In this document: one piece after another, positions 36,683-46,647 of the stretch | Layout: the number at the start of each line of letters is the position of its first letter | Position numbering within the stretch: position 1 is the first letter of the stretch | Assembly (NCBI RefSeq): GCF_001704415.2 | Contig: NC_030820.1 | Coordinates: 46,296,036-46,360,035 of the forward strand | Length of the DNA: 64,000 nt | Direction: 5' to 3' | Source of the DNA: Capra hircus | Lineage: Eukaryota; Chordata; Mammalia; Artiodactyla; Bovidae | Made by a program: the position numbers and the translations under genes | Notes under the pieces: generated by a model | The model's database searches: none | Seen by the model: only the letters and a program-made list of their open reading frames with translations | What the model was told of the DNA's origin: nothing

Positions 36683-37175
36683 CCTAAAGTCTACATGGAA
36701 CCTAAAAGACCCAGAACTGCCCAAACAATCCTGAGGAAAAAGAGCAAAACTGGAGGCACAACCCTCCCTGTCTTTGGACACTACTGCGAAGCTACAGGAG
36801 TCAAAACAGTGTAGTACTCGCACAAAAACAGACATACAGATGAGTGAAACAGAATAGAGAACCCAGAGATAAATCCACACACCTAGGGGTAATTAAACTT
36901 CAACAAAGGAGGCAAGAATATACATTGGAGAAAGGACAGTCTCTTCAGCAAGTGGTGCTGGAAAAGTTAGACGGCCATGCCATAACTAATCAATGAAGTT
37001 AGAACATTCTTTCATATCATACACAAAAAGAAACTCAAAATGAAGTGTTTAAAGACTTTATGAGACATGACACCATAAAGCTCCTAGTAGAGAACATAGG
37101 CAAGACATTATCTGACATAAATTGCATCAGTGTTTTCTCAAGTCAGTCTCTCAAAGCAAAAGAAATAAAAGCAAA

Positions 37176-37335
37176 GACTTCCTTCGTGGTCCAGGGGTTA
37201 AAAATCTGCCTTGCAATGCAGGGGATGCAAGTTTTATCCCTGGTCAGGAGACTAAGATCCCACATGCTGTGGGGCAACTAGGCCTGTCTGTAGCAACAAA
37301 GACTCAATGCAGCCAAGTAAACATAAGAAAGGAAG
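37176..37335 (+). mobile_element. CHR SINE inserted in L1, 9-bp TSD
   Basis: GACTTCCTTCGTGGTCCAGGG, then TTTATCCCTGGTCAGGAGAC and CCCACATGCTGTGGGGCAAC, with an A-rich tail. It is flanked by AAAAGCAAA at 37167-37175 and 37336-37344, with L1 on both sides. Confidence 0.92.
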
Positions 37336-37702
37336 AAAAGCAAAAATGAATAAATGGGGCCTAATCAAACTTAAAAGCTTTTGCACAGCAAAGGAAACTG
37401 TAAACAAAATGACAAGACAACCTACAGAATGGGAGAAAATATTCTCAAATGATGTGATGAACAAGGGTTTTATTTCCAAAATATACAAACGGCTCATACA
37501 ACTCAATAATGAAAAAGCTAAACAACTCAATCAGAAAAAAAAAAAAAAAACTGGGCAGAAAACATAAATAGACATTTCTCCAAAGAAGACATACAGATGG
37601 CCAATAGCACATGAAAAGATGCTCAACTTTGATAATTATAAAGAAATGCAAGTCAAAACTACAATGAAATATCACCTCACACCAGTCTGAACGGCCATCA
37701 TT

Positions 37703-39110
37703 TCAGTTCAGTTTAGTTCAGTTCAGTCACTCAGTCGTGTCCAACTCTTCGCGACCCCATGAATCGCAGCACGCCAGGCCTCCCTGTCCATCACCAACTC
37801 CCGGAGTTCACTCAGATTCACGTCCATCAAGTTGGTGATGCCATCCAGCCATCTCATCCTCTGTCTTCCCCTTCTCCTCCCGCCCCCAATCCCTCCCAGC
37901 ATCAGAGTCTTTTCTAATGAGTCAACTCTTCGCATGAGGTGGCCAAAGTACTGGAGCTTCAGCTGTAGCATCATTCCTTCCAAAGAAATCCCAGGGCTGA
38001 TCTCCTTCAGAATGGACTGGTTGGCTCTCCTTGCAGTCCAAGGGACTCTCAAGAGTCTTCTCCAACACCACAGTTCAAAAGCATCAATTCTTCGGTGCTC
38101 AGCTTTCTTCACAGTCCAACTCTCACATCCATACATGACCAGTGGAAAAACCATAGCCTTGACTAGATGGACCTTTGTTGCAAAGTAATGTCTCTGCTTT
38201 TTAACATGCTATCTAGGTTGGTCATAACTTTCCTTCCAAGGAGTAAGCGTCTTTTAATTTCATGGCTGCAGTCACCATCTGCAGTGACTTTGGAGCCCCC
38301 CAAAATAAAGTCTGACACTGTTTCCACTGTTTCCCCATCTATTTCCCATGAAGTGATGGGACCGGTTGCCATGATCTTAATGTTTTCTGAATGTTGAGCT
38401 TTAAGCCAACTTTTTCTCTCTCCTCTTTCACTTTCATCAAGAGGCTTTTTAGTTCCTCTTCACTTTTTGCCATAATGGTGTTGTCATCTGCATATCTGAG
38501 GTTATTGATATTTCTCCCAGCAATCTTGATTCCAGCTTGTGCTTCTTCCAGCCCAGTGTTTCTCATGATGTACCCTGCATATAAGTTAAATAAGCAGGGT
38601 GACAGTATACAGTCTTGAGGTACTCCTTTTCCTATTTGGAACCAGTCTGTTGTTCCATGTCCAGTGCTAACTGTTGCTTCCTGACCTGCATATAGGTTTC
38701 TCAAGAGGCAGGTCAGGTGGTCTCCTATCCCCATAGTGAATGGTGAAGTCGCTCAGTCGTGTCCAACTCTTAGCTACCCCATGGACTGCAGCCTTCCAGG
38801 CTCCTCCGTCCATGGGATTTTCCAGGCAAGAGTACTGGAGTGGGGTGCCATTTCCTTCTCCCGGGGTTCTTCCCTACCCCAGGATCGAACCCGGGTCTCC
38901 TGTATTGTAGGCAGACGCTTTACCGTCTAAGCCACCAGGGAAGTCTTTTCCAGTTTATTGTGATCCACATAGTCAAAGGCTTTGGCATAGTCAATAAAGC
39001 AGAAATAGATGGTGTTCTGGAACTCTCTTGCTTTTTCCGTGATCCAGCAGATGTTGGCAGTTTGATCTCTGTCTCCTCTGCCTTTTCTAAAACCAGCTTG
39101 AACATCTGCA
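37703..39110 (-). mobile_element. Bov-B LINE, antisense, split by a BovA SINE
   Basis: The 3' end is at about 37703 (CAGTTCAGTTTAGTTCAG) and the 5' truncation near 39110 (AAACCAGCTTGAACATCTGC). Reading minus-strand: KAREFQNTIYFCFIDYAKAFDY (motif A), the QG.ILSPCLFNLY block, YADDNTIM (motif C), the connector and a C-terminus of the GISLEGMM type. The minus frames 38339-38734, 38163-38372 and 37723-38154 are its pieces, broken by frameshifts. A BovA SINE interrupts it at 38737-38945. Confidence 0.95.
38737..38945 (-). mobile_element. BovA-type SINE inserted in Bov-B, antisense
   Basis: Antisense order: AAGTCGCTCAGTCGTGTCC, CAAGAGTACTGGAGTGGGG, CGAACCCGGGTCTCCTG and the tRNA-head complement TTTACCGTCTAAGCCACCAGGG. 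Bov-B resumes with TTTATTGTGATCCACATAG. About a dozen host bases expected at the junction seem to be missing, so no duplication was identified. Confidence 0.92.
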
Positions 39111-39786
39111 AATAACAAATGCTGGAGAGGGTGTGGAGAGAAAGGTATCTTCCTACACTGTTGGTGGGGATCCACTCCACTGTATGGAGGTTCCTTAAAA
39201 AACTAAAATTAGAGTTACCATATGATCCAGCAACCCTGCTCCTAGGACATATATCATAAAAACTCTAATTCAAAAGAAACATGTGCCCCAAAGTTTGTAG
39301 CAGTACTATTTACAATAGCCAAGATATGGAAGCATATAAGTGTGATGTATAGATCACATCTCAGTCATAAAAAAGCATGAAATAATGCCTTTCGCAGTGA
39401 CTTGGATGGACTTAAAGATTATCATATACAATGATTTGTCAGAAAAGAAGGACAAATATCATATAATATGACATGTATGGATTCTCAAATATGATACAGA
39501 TGATACGACTCAGAGATATAGAAAACAAACTTCTAGCTACCAAAGGGGAAAGTGGAGGCTAGGGGGAGGGATAAATTAGGAGTTTGTGATTGGGAGATAT
39601 AAGCTACTGAGTATAAAATAGATAAACAACAAGGTCCTACTGTATACTACAAGGAACAGTATTCAATATCTTGTGTTGGTAATAAAATATAATGTGAAAT
39701 AATATGAAAAAGAATATAGGTGTATTTATGAGCAAACGAATTGCTTTGTACACCAGAAACTAAGGCAACATTGTAAATCAATTATT

Positions 39787-41010
39787 TGTTGTTGTTCAGT
39801 TGCAAAGTCTTGTCCGACTCCCTGCAACCCCACGGACAGCAGCATGCCAGTCTTGCCTGTCCTCCACTATCTCCCAGAGTTTGCTGAAATTCGTGTCCAT
39901 TGAATTGGTGATGCTATCTAACCATCTCATCCTCTGCCACCCTCTTCTTTTGCCTTCAGTCTTTCCCAGCATCAGGGTCTTTTCCAATGAGTTGGCTCTT
40001 CACATTAGATGGCCAAACTATCAGAGCTTCAGTTTTAGCATTCCAATGAATATTTAGGGTTGATATCCTTCAGAATTGATTGGTTTGATCTTGCTGTTCA
40101 ATGGACTCTCAAGGGTCTTCCCTTGGGACCACAGTTCTTCAGCACCCAGCCTTCTTCATGGTCCAACTCTCACATCCTTAAATGACTACTGGAAGAACCA
40201 TAACTTTGATTACATGGACCTTTGTAGGCAAAGTAATGTCTCTGCTGTTTAATATGCTGCCTAGGTCTGTCATAGCTTTCCTTCTAAGGAGCAAGCCTCT
40301 TTCAATTTCATGGCTGCAGTACTTTTGGCGCCCAAGAAAACAGAATCTGTCACTGCTTCCACTTTCTCCCTTTCTATTTGCCATGAAGTAAAGGGACCAG
40401 ATGCCATGACCTTGGTTTTTTGATTGTTGAGTTTTAAGCCAGATTTTTCACTCTCATCTTTCACCTTTTTCAAGAGGGTCTTAGTTCCTCTTCATTTTCT
40501 GCTGTTAGAGTGGTATCATCTGCATATCTAAGGTTGTTGATATTTCTCCTGGCAATCTTGAGTTCCAGCCTGTCATTCATCCAACCTGGCATTTCACATT
40601 ATGTACTTTGCATATAAGTTAAATAAACAGGGTGACAATATACAGCCATGTCTTATGCCTTTCCCAATGTTGAAACAGTCAGTTAGTTGTTCCATGTAGG
40701 GTTCAAACTATTGCTTCTCTACCTGTATACAGGTTTCTCAGGAGACAGGTAAGGTGATTTGGTATTCCTATCTCTGTAAGAATTTTTCACAGTTTGTTGT
40801 GATCTACACAGTCAAATGTTTTTGTGTAGTTAATGAAGCAAAAGTAGATAGTTTTCTGGAATTCCCTTGCTTTCTCTTTGATCCAAAGAATGTTGGCAAT
40901 TTATTCTCTGGTTCTTCTGCCTTTTCTAAATCCAGCTTGTACATCTGGAAGTTCTCAGTTCACATACTGCTAAAGCCTAGCTTGAAGGATTTTGAACATA
41001 AACTCACTAG
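39787..41010 (-). mobile_element. Bov-B LINE, older copy, antisense
   Basis: The 3' end is at 39787 (TTGTTGTTCAGTTGC), directly after the L1 3' end, and it is truncated near 41010. It covers the RT region (motif A complement near 40800-40850), YADD area, connector and C-terminus, but with many indels and substitutions. It is clearly more diverged than the neighbouring copies at 37.7, 44.6 and 46.6 kb. Confidence 0.93.
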
Positions 41011-41535
41011 CATGCAAAATTTAAAAATTACTTCATTTAAATTAATTTAAATCTGTATGCCGGTCAAGAAGCAACAGTTAGAACTGGACATGGAACAATG
41101 GATTTGTTCAAAATTAGGAAAGGTGTACGTCAAGGCTGTACATTGTCACCTTGTTCATTTAACTTATAGGCAGAGTACATCACGTGAAATGCCAGGCTGC
41201 ATGAAGTACAAGCTGGAATCAAGATTGCCAGGAGAGATGTCGATAACTTCAGATATGCAGATGATGCCACCCTTATGGTGGAAAGTGAAGAGGAAATAAA
41301 GAGCCTCTTAATGAAAGTGAAAGAGGAGAGTGAAAAAGCTGGCTTAAAACTCAACATTCAGAAAACTAAGATTATGGCGTCTGGTCCCATCATTTCATGG
41401 CAAATAGATGGGGAAACAATGGAAACAGTGAGAGACTAATTTCTTGGGCTCCAAAATCACTGCAGATGGTGACTGCAGCCATGAAATGGAAAGATGCTTA
41501 CTCCTTGGAAGAAAAGTTATAACCAACCTGGACAG

Positions 41536-41756
41536 CGTATGTTCAATCCAGGGTGCAGGGTGCTTGGGGCTGGTGCACTGGGATGACCTGGAGGGATGGT
41601 TTTGAGGGGGGAGGTGGGAGAGGGGTTCGTGATTGGGAACACGTGTACACCTGTGGCAGATTCATGTTGATGTGTGGCAAAACCAATACAATATTGTAAA
41701 GTAAATAATAATAATAAAGAAAACAAAGAAAATGAAAAAAAAAAAAAAAAGCAGAG
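41536..41756 (+). mobile_element. Young L1 3' end with poly(A), inserted in Bov-B
   Basis: A 5'-truncated sense L1 3' UTR: GGTTTTGAGGGGGGAGGTGGG, then CAGATTCATGTTGATGTGTGG and CAATATTGTAAAGTAAATAAT, ending in a pure run of about 16 A. Bov-B resumes at GCAGAGATCACTTTGCTGGC, in register with the host. The clean poly(A) marks a recent insertion. Confidence 0.93.
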
Positions 41757-41924
41757 ATCACTTTGCTGGCAAAGGTCCATCTAGTCAAAGCTATGGTTTT
41801 TCCAGTAGTCATGTATGGATGTGAGAGTTGGACTATAAAGAAAGCTGATACTTTTGAACTGTGGCATTGGAGAAGACTCTTGAGAGTCCCTTGGACTGCA
41901 AGGAGATCAAACCACTCCATCCGG

Positions 41925-42018
41925 GAGTTAGTGATGGACAGGGAGGCCTGGTGTGCTGCGATTCATGGGGCTGCAAACAGTCGGAGATGACTGAGTGACT
42001 GGACTGAACTGAACTGAA
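41925..42018 (+). mobile_element. 94-bp Bov-B 3' tail inserted in Bov-B
   Basis: GGAGTTAGTGATGGACAGGG through GATTCATGGGGCTGCAAACAG to GACTGGACTGAACTGAACTG. It sits between ...CACTCCATCC and AAAATCAACTCTGAATATTC, two halves of the host that would otherwise join. So it is a very short tail insertion into an existing copy, not a simple internal deletion. Confidence 0.75.
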
Positions 42019-42300
42019 AGAAAATCAACTCTGAATATTCACTGGAAGGACTGATGCTGAGACTGAAGCTCTAGTACTTTGGCCACCTGATGCAAAGAAC
42101 TGAATCACTGGAAAAGACCCTGAGTATGGGAAAGATTGAAGGGAGGTGGAGAAGAGGACAATAGGGGATGAGATTGTTGGATGGCATCATTGACTCAATG
42201 GACATGAGTTTGAGCAAGCTCCGGGAGTTGGTGATGGACAGGGAAGCCTGGAGTGCTACAATCCATGAGGTTGCAGAGAGACTGTACTGAACTGAATTTA

Positions 42301-43394
42301 ATTTACTTCAGTTTTAAAATTAATTAACGAATAATAAAAGAAATGTCAGAGTAATTTTTATCATTGACTTCGGAATTGTTTCTTCTGAAGGATCCTCTAT
42401 TTTTTAATATTTAAAGAAGTTTTTTTCAGATTTGGGTAATTGACATAGATTTAAAAGTGGTATTATCTTTATGCATGTTTTGGATATGTAATGCCAGCAG
42501 AGCTGAGAGAAATTTTTAGAGCTTTAGGGGACAGGAACACTAAAGATTACAATTGTAAATAAGTAGTTCATGAGAAAATTGTCTTCTGTTAGTAGTGAAA
42601 TATAAACTGTCCTATTGTGTTCTTACCTTCTCTGTAGTATTTGAAGAGAGAAACAGCTATCTTACTAATTGCCCAGTGAAAAATCCCTTAAGAGCTGAAG
42701 AAGAATGTATGAGACATTTTAGATCTTCCAGGGGAAATGTGCAGCAGTTAAAAATCTAGATGAACAGTAAAATGTAAAGTAAATAATTGCAAGGCTAAAT
42801 TATACTTTCTTAGAATTATTACCATCTAAAAATATTTCCCAAATCATTTGGTCATTGTCTTTATATCTCCAGTTTGATCTCTTTGGCTCATGTGTAGTAT
42901 TTAGATAAGGTTAGAGACAAGCTGCAGAGAGCCCTATGTACTTCCTATTTTGTTCTTTTTATTTAACTGCAGACACAGAATTTCAAACACAGGAAGTTCT
43001 GCTTCCTCGACAGCTGCATGCAAAAACCAATGCATTTCTTCTACTTCTGACCCGAGTCGGTCCAATAGGCTGCCTCTTGCGGTTGAGGCTTTATCTGCCT
43101 TTCTCACCACTCTAACACAGTGGTGAAGGCCTGCATTAACTTTCACGCACGTCATTCAGGAGTGAATTCTCCTTTCTTAGTTGTACTCACTTCCCTTTTC
43201 TTATTGCCATTTTGAAAACTTCAGAATGCGGGCAAAGAAAGTCAAAGAGAAAGTGAAACTCAGCACAATGTTTTTAATTAGCAATTGTAGTTTTTAAAAG
43301 GAAAGTTGCTGAAAGAAACACTAAATGAATCTACAGATTAGAACAAGACCAAAGGATAAGTATGGAGTTTCTTACATAGTTGCTAATGTTATTG
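42301..43394. other. Unassigned sequence with one protein-like minus frame
   Basis: No repeat was recognised. The minus frame 42934-43155 (73 aa) contains VRKADKASTARGSLLDRLG and VEEMHWFLHAAVEEAELPVF. Its composition is unlike the repeat shadows, and the DNA underneath is locally GC-richer. I recognise no family and see no clear splice sites. It may be an exon remnant, an old ERV or gene-derived piece, or chance. Confidence 0.3.
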
Positions 43395-43568
43395 TCCGTT
43401 GTTCAGTCAGTTGCTAAGTTGTGTTAGATTCTTTGTGACCCCATGGACTGCAACATGCCAGGCTTCCCTGTTCTTCACCATCTCCTGGAGTTTGCTCAAA
43501 CTCATGTCCTTTGAGTCAGTGATGTCATCCAACCATCTCATCCTTTCTCGCCCTCTTTTCTTCTTGCC

Positions 43569-43866
43569 TTCCCTCATAGCTCAGTTGGTAAAGAATCCAC
43601 CTGCAGTGCAGGAGACCCCGGTTCGATTCCTGGGTCGGGAAGATCCGCTGGAGAAGGGATAGGCTACCCACTCCAGTATTCTTGGGTTTCCCTTGTGACT
43701 CAGCTGGTAGAGAATCTGCCTGCAATGTGGGAGTCCTGGATTTGATCCCTGGGTTGGGAAGGTCCCATGAAGAAGGGAAAGGCTACCCACTCCAGGATTC
43801 TGGCCTGGAGAATTCCACGGACTATATAGTCCATGGGGTAGACTTGACTGAGTGACTTTCACTTTC
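43569..43866 (+). mobile_element. BovA2 SINE (dimer) with intact Pol III boxes and 10-bp TSD
   Basis: Two sense tRNA-headed monomers (heads at about 43575 and 43695). The first head has TAGCTCAGTTGG at 43577-43588 and GGTTCGATTCC at 43620-43630, both matching the canonical tRNA A box (TRGCNNAGYNGG) and B box (GGTTCGANTCC). It is flanked by TCTTCTTGCC at 43559-43568 and 43867-43876. Monomer fusion is typical of BovA2. Confidence 0.93.
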
Positions 43867-43927
43867 TCTTCTTGCCCTCAGTCTTTCCCAGCATCAGGGC
43901 CTTTCCCAATGAGTAACCTCTTTGCAT

Positions 43928-44196
43928 GGAGAAGGCAATGGCACCCCACTCCAGTACTCTTGCCTGGAAAATCCTATGGACGGAGGAGCCTGGAAGGCTG
44001 CAGTCCATGGGATCGCTGAGGGTCAGACACGACTGAGCGACTTCACTTTCACTTTTCACTTTCATGCTTTGAAGAAGGAAATGGCAACCCACTCCAGTGT
44101 TCTTGCCTGGAGAATCCCAGGGACGGGGGAGCCTGGTGGGCTGCTGTCTCTGGGGTCACACTGAGTCGGACACAACTGAAGTGACTTAGCAGCAGC
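43928..44196 (+). mobile_element. Bov-tA type SINE, two 3' halves, 13-bp TSD
   Basis: Two sense copies of the non-tRNA half follow each other (GGAGAAGGCAATGGCACCCC at 43929 and GAAGAAGGAAATGGCAACCC at 44070), separated by TCACTTTCACTTTTCAC. AACCTCTTTGCAT flanks the block at 43915-43927 and 44197-44209 without mismatch. The single duplication shows that both halves arrived as one dimeric unit. Confidence 0.93.
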
Positions 44197-44615
44197 AACC
44201 TCTTTGCATAAGGTGGCCAAAATACCGGAGCTTCAGCTATCAACATCAGTCCTTCCAGTGAATATTCAGGGTTGATTTCCTTTAGAATTGACTGATTTGA
44301 TCTCCTTGCTGTCCAAGCGACTCTCAAGAGTTTTCTCGAGCACCACAATTCAAAAGCATCAATTCTTTGGTGCTCAGACTTTATGGTGCAACTCTCACAT
44401 CCTTACATGACTACTGGAAAAACAATAGCTTTGACTAGATGGATTTAGTTGGCAAAGCGATGTCTCTGCTTTTAAATACACTGTCGAGATCTGTCACAGC
44501 TTTTCTTCCAAGGAGCAAGCATCTTTTCATTTCATGGCTGCAGTCACAGTCCACAGTGATTTTGGAGCCAAAGAAAATAAAATCTGTCACTGTTTCCACT
44601 TTTGCCCCATCTATG

Positions 44616-46204
44616 TTCAGTTCAGTTCAGTTCAGTCACTCAGTCGTGTCTGACTCTTTGCAACCCCATGGATTGCAGCACACCAGGCCTCCCTGTACAT
44701 CACCAACTCCCAGAGTTTACCCAAACCCATGTCCATTGAGTCAGTGTTACCATCCAACCATCTCATCCTCTGTCATCCCCTTCTCCTCCTGCCCTCAATC
44801 TTTCCCAGCATCAGGGTTTTTTCCAATGAGTCAGCTCTTCACATCAGGTGGCCAAAGTATTGGAGTTTCAGCTTCAACACCAGTCCTTCCAATGAATACC
44901 CAGGACTGATCTCCTTTAGGATGGACTGGTTGGATCTCCTTGCAGTCCAAGGGACTCTCAAGAGTCTTCTCCAACACCACAGTTCAAAAGTATCAATTCT
45001 TTAGTGCTCATCTTTCTTTATAGTCCAACTCTCACATCCATACATGACTACTGGAAAAACCATTGCTTTGACTAGATGGACCTTTGTTGACAAAGTGATG
45101 TCTCTGCTTTTCAGTATGCTATCTAAGTTGGTCATAACTTTCCTTCCAAGGAGTAAGCGTCTTTTAATTTCATGACAGCAATCACCATCTGCAGTGATTT
45201 TGGAGCCCAAAAAAGTAAAGTCAGCCACTGTTTCCATTGTTTCTTCATCTATTTGCAATGAAGTGATGGGACCAGATGCTATGATTTTAATTTTCTGAGT
45301 GTTGAGCTTTAAGCCAACTTTTCACTCTCCTCTTTCACTTTCATCGAGAGGCTCTTTAGTTCTTCACTTTCTGCCATTAGGGTGGTGTCATCTGCATATC
45401 TGAGGTTATTGATATTTCTCCCAGCAATCTTGATTCCAGCTTGTGCTTTATCCTTTGTGCTGGGAAATGCCCAGCATTTCTCATGATATAATCTGCATGT
45501 AAGTTAAATTAGCAGGGTGACAATATTCAGCCTTGATGTACTTCTTTTCCTATTTGGAACCAGTCTGTTATTCCACGTCCAGTTCTAACTATTGCTTCCT
45601 GACCTGCATACAGGTTTCTCAAGAGGCAGGTCAGGTGGTTTGGTATTCCCATCTCTTTCAGAATTTCCCACAGTTTATTGTGATCCACACAGTCAAAGGC
45701 TTTGGCATAGTCAATAAAGCAGAAATAGACGGTGTTCTGGAACTCTCTTGCTTTTTCAGTGATCCAGCAGATTTTGGCAATTTGATCTCTGGTTCCTCTG
45801 CCTTTTCTAAAACCAGCTTGAACATCTAGAAGTTCACGTATTGCTGAAGCCTGGTATGGAGAATTTTGAGCATCACTTTACTAGCATGTGAGATGAGTGC
45901 AATTGTGTGGTAGTTTGAGCATTCTTTGGCATTGCCTTTCTTTAGGATTGGAATGAAAGCTGACCTTTTCCAGTCCTGTGGCCACTGCTGAGTTTTCCAA
46001 ATTTGCTGGCATAATGAGGGCAGCACTTTCACAGTATCATCTTTCAGGATTTGAAATAGCTCAACTGGAATTCCATCACCTCCACTAGCTTTGTTGGTAG
46101 TGATACTTCCTAAGGCCCACTTGACTTCACATTCCAGGATGTCTGGTTCTAGGTGAGTGATCACACCGTCATGATTATCTGGGTCATGAAGATCTTTTTG
46201 GTAC
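44616..46204 (-). mobile_element. Bov-B LINE, 1.6 kb, antisense
   Basis: The 3' end is at 44616 (TTCAGTTCAGTTCAGTTCAG) and the 5' truncation near 46204. It spans the start of the RT (HLEPDILECEVKWALGSITT), NYHTIALISHASKVM, motif A (FIDYAKAFDCVDHNKL complement near 45690), the YADD area, connector and C-terminus. Frames are broken (45826-46164 and 45001-45258 on the minus strand). Its 3' half is very similar to the copy at 34142-34932. Confidence 0.95.
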
Positions 46205-46645
46205 TGAATGTTAATGATAAAGCTGTCTAAGTGTATGTCTCTATTCTAGCTAAGCCTCTAAGAGAAGTAAAAATTTGCGGTCTGTTTTAAATGCTTATGT
46301 ATTTATTTCTACTTAATATTTAACCAAGAGTTTCTATTAGAGGTGTTTAGTTGTTCTGGGTAAAAAGCATTTTGGAATCCTTTATGTAAATGTTATATGT
46401 CAGCAAGTTCTCATGAGCATGGGAACACACACACAATAGCAACTTGACTAAAGAAATTGTGATATATTCATAGATATGTTTAATATAACTTAGTTTTTTT
46501 TGATAAATATATTAAGTGAAAACTATGATATTCTTAGAGAAAATGATCACAATTATATACAAATATGTATTAATAGATAAAAACAAGAAAGATAGATGGT
46601 AAATTGGTAAATACATTCATCTCTACAAATAAAATTATATGTAGT
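46205..46645. other. Unassigned AT-rich spacer
   Basis: A short AT-rich stretch between two Bov-B copies, with an ACACACACA run near 46425. No gene or repeat family was recognised. Confidence 0.5.
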
Positions 46646-46647
46646 TT

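Larger units (their letters stand above)
33945..39786 (+). mobile_element. One L1 LINE split into six pieces by nested insertions
   Basis: About 2 kb of sense L1 ORF2/3' sequence is spread over 5.8 kb in colinear order: 33945-34141 (GATGACATGATACTATATAG), 34941-35005 (CAGAAATCTGTTCAATTGC), 35395-35627 (GGAGGTGAAAGACTTATATGC), 36694-37175 (GGAGGCAAGAATATACATTGG), 37336-37702 (AAAGCTTTTGCACAGCAAAGG) and 39111-39786 (AATGCTGGAGAGGGTGTGG to AACAACAAGGTCCTACTG). The RT YADD region falls in the first piece, disrupted by substitutions. The gaps hold three Bov-B and two CHR elements. The host L1 is therefore older than all five. Confidence 0.93.
41051..42298 (+). mobile_element. Bov-B LINE, sense, hosting two further insertions
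   Basis: Sense Bov-B from AATCTGTATGCCGGTCAAGAAGC (RT between motifs A and B) through GATATGCAGATGATGCC (motif C, YADD-like) and the connector to a 3' end near 42298. It is interrupted by an L1 3' end at 41536-41756 and by a short Bov-B tail at 41925-42018. The flanks both carry TTACTTCA plus an AAATTAATT stretch (41030-41050 and 42304-42326), fitting a diverged target-site duplication. Confidence 0.9.
43395..44614 (-). mobile_element. Bov-B LINE, antisense, interrupted by two SINE insertions
   Basis: Host pieces: 43395-43568, 43867-43927 and 44198-44614, colinear antisense Bov-B from the 3' end to the KITADGD region. A BovA2 dimer is inserted at 43569 and a second Bov-tA pair at 43928, each with its own target-site duplication. 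The host is cut at ...TTTGCCCCATCTATG, where the next Bov-B begins. Confidence 0.93.

Noticed and set aside
43571..43640. tRNA gene
   Set aside because: The tRNA-like head with A and B boxes is the start of a BovA2 SINE, followed by the SINE body, and lacks a complete cloverleaf.
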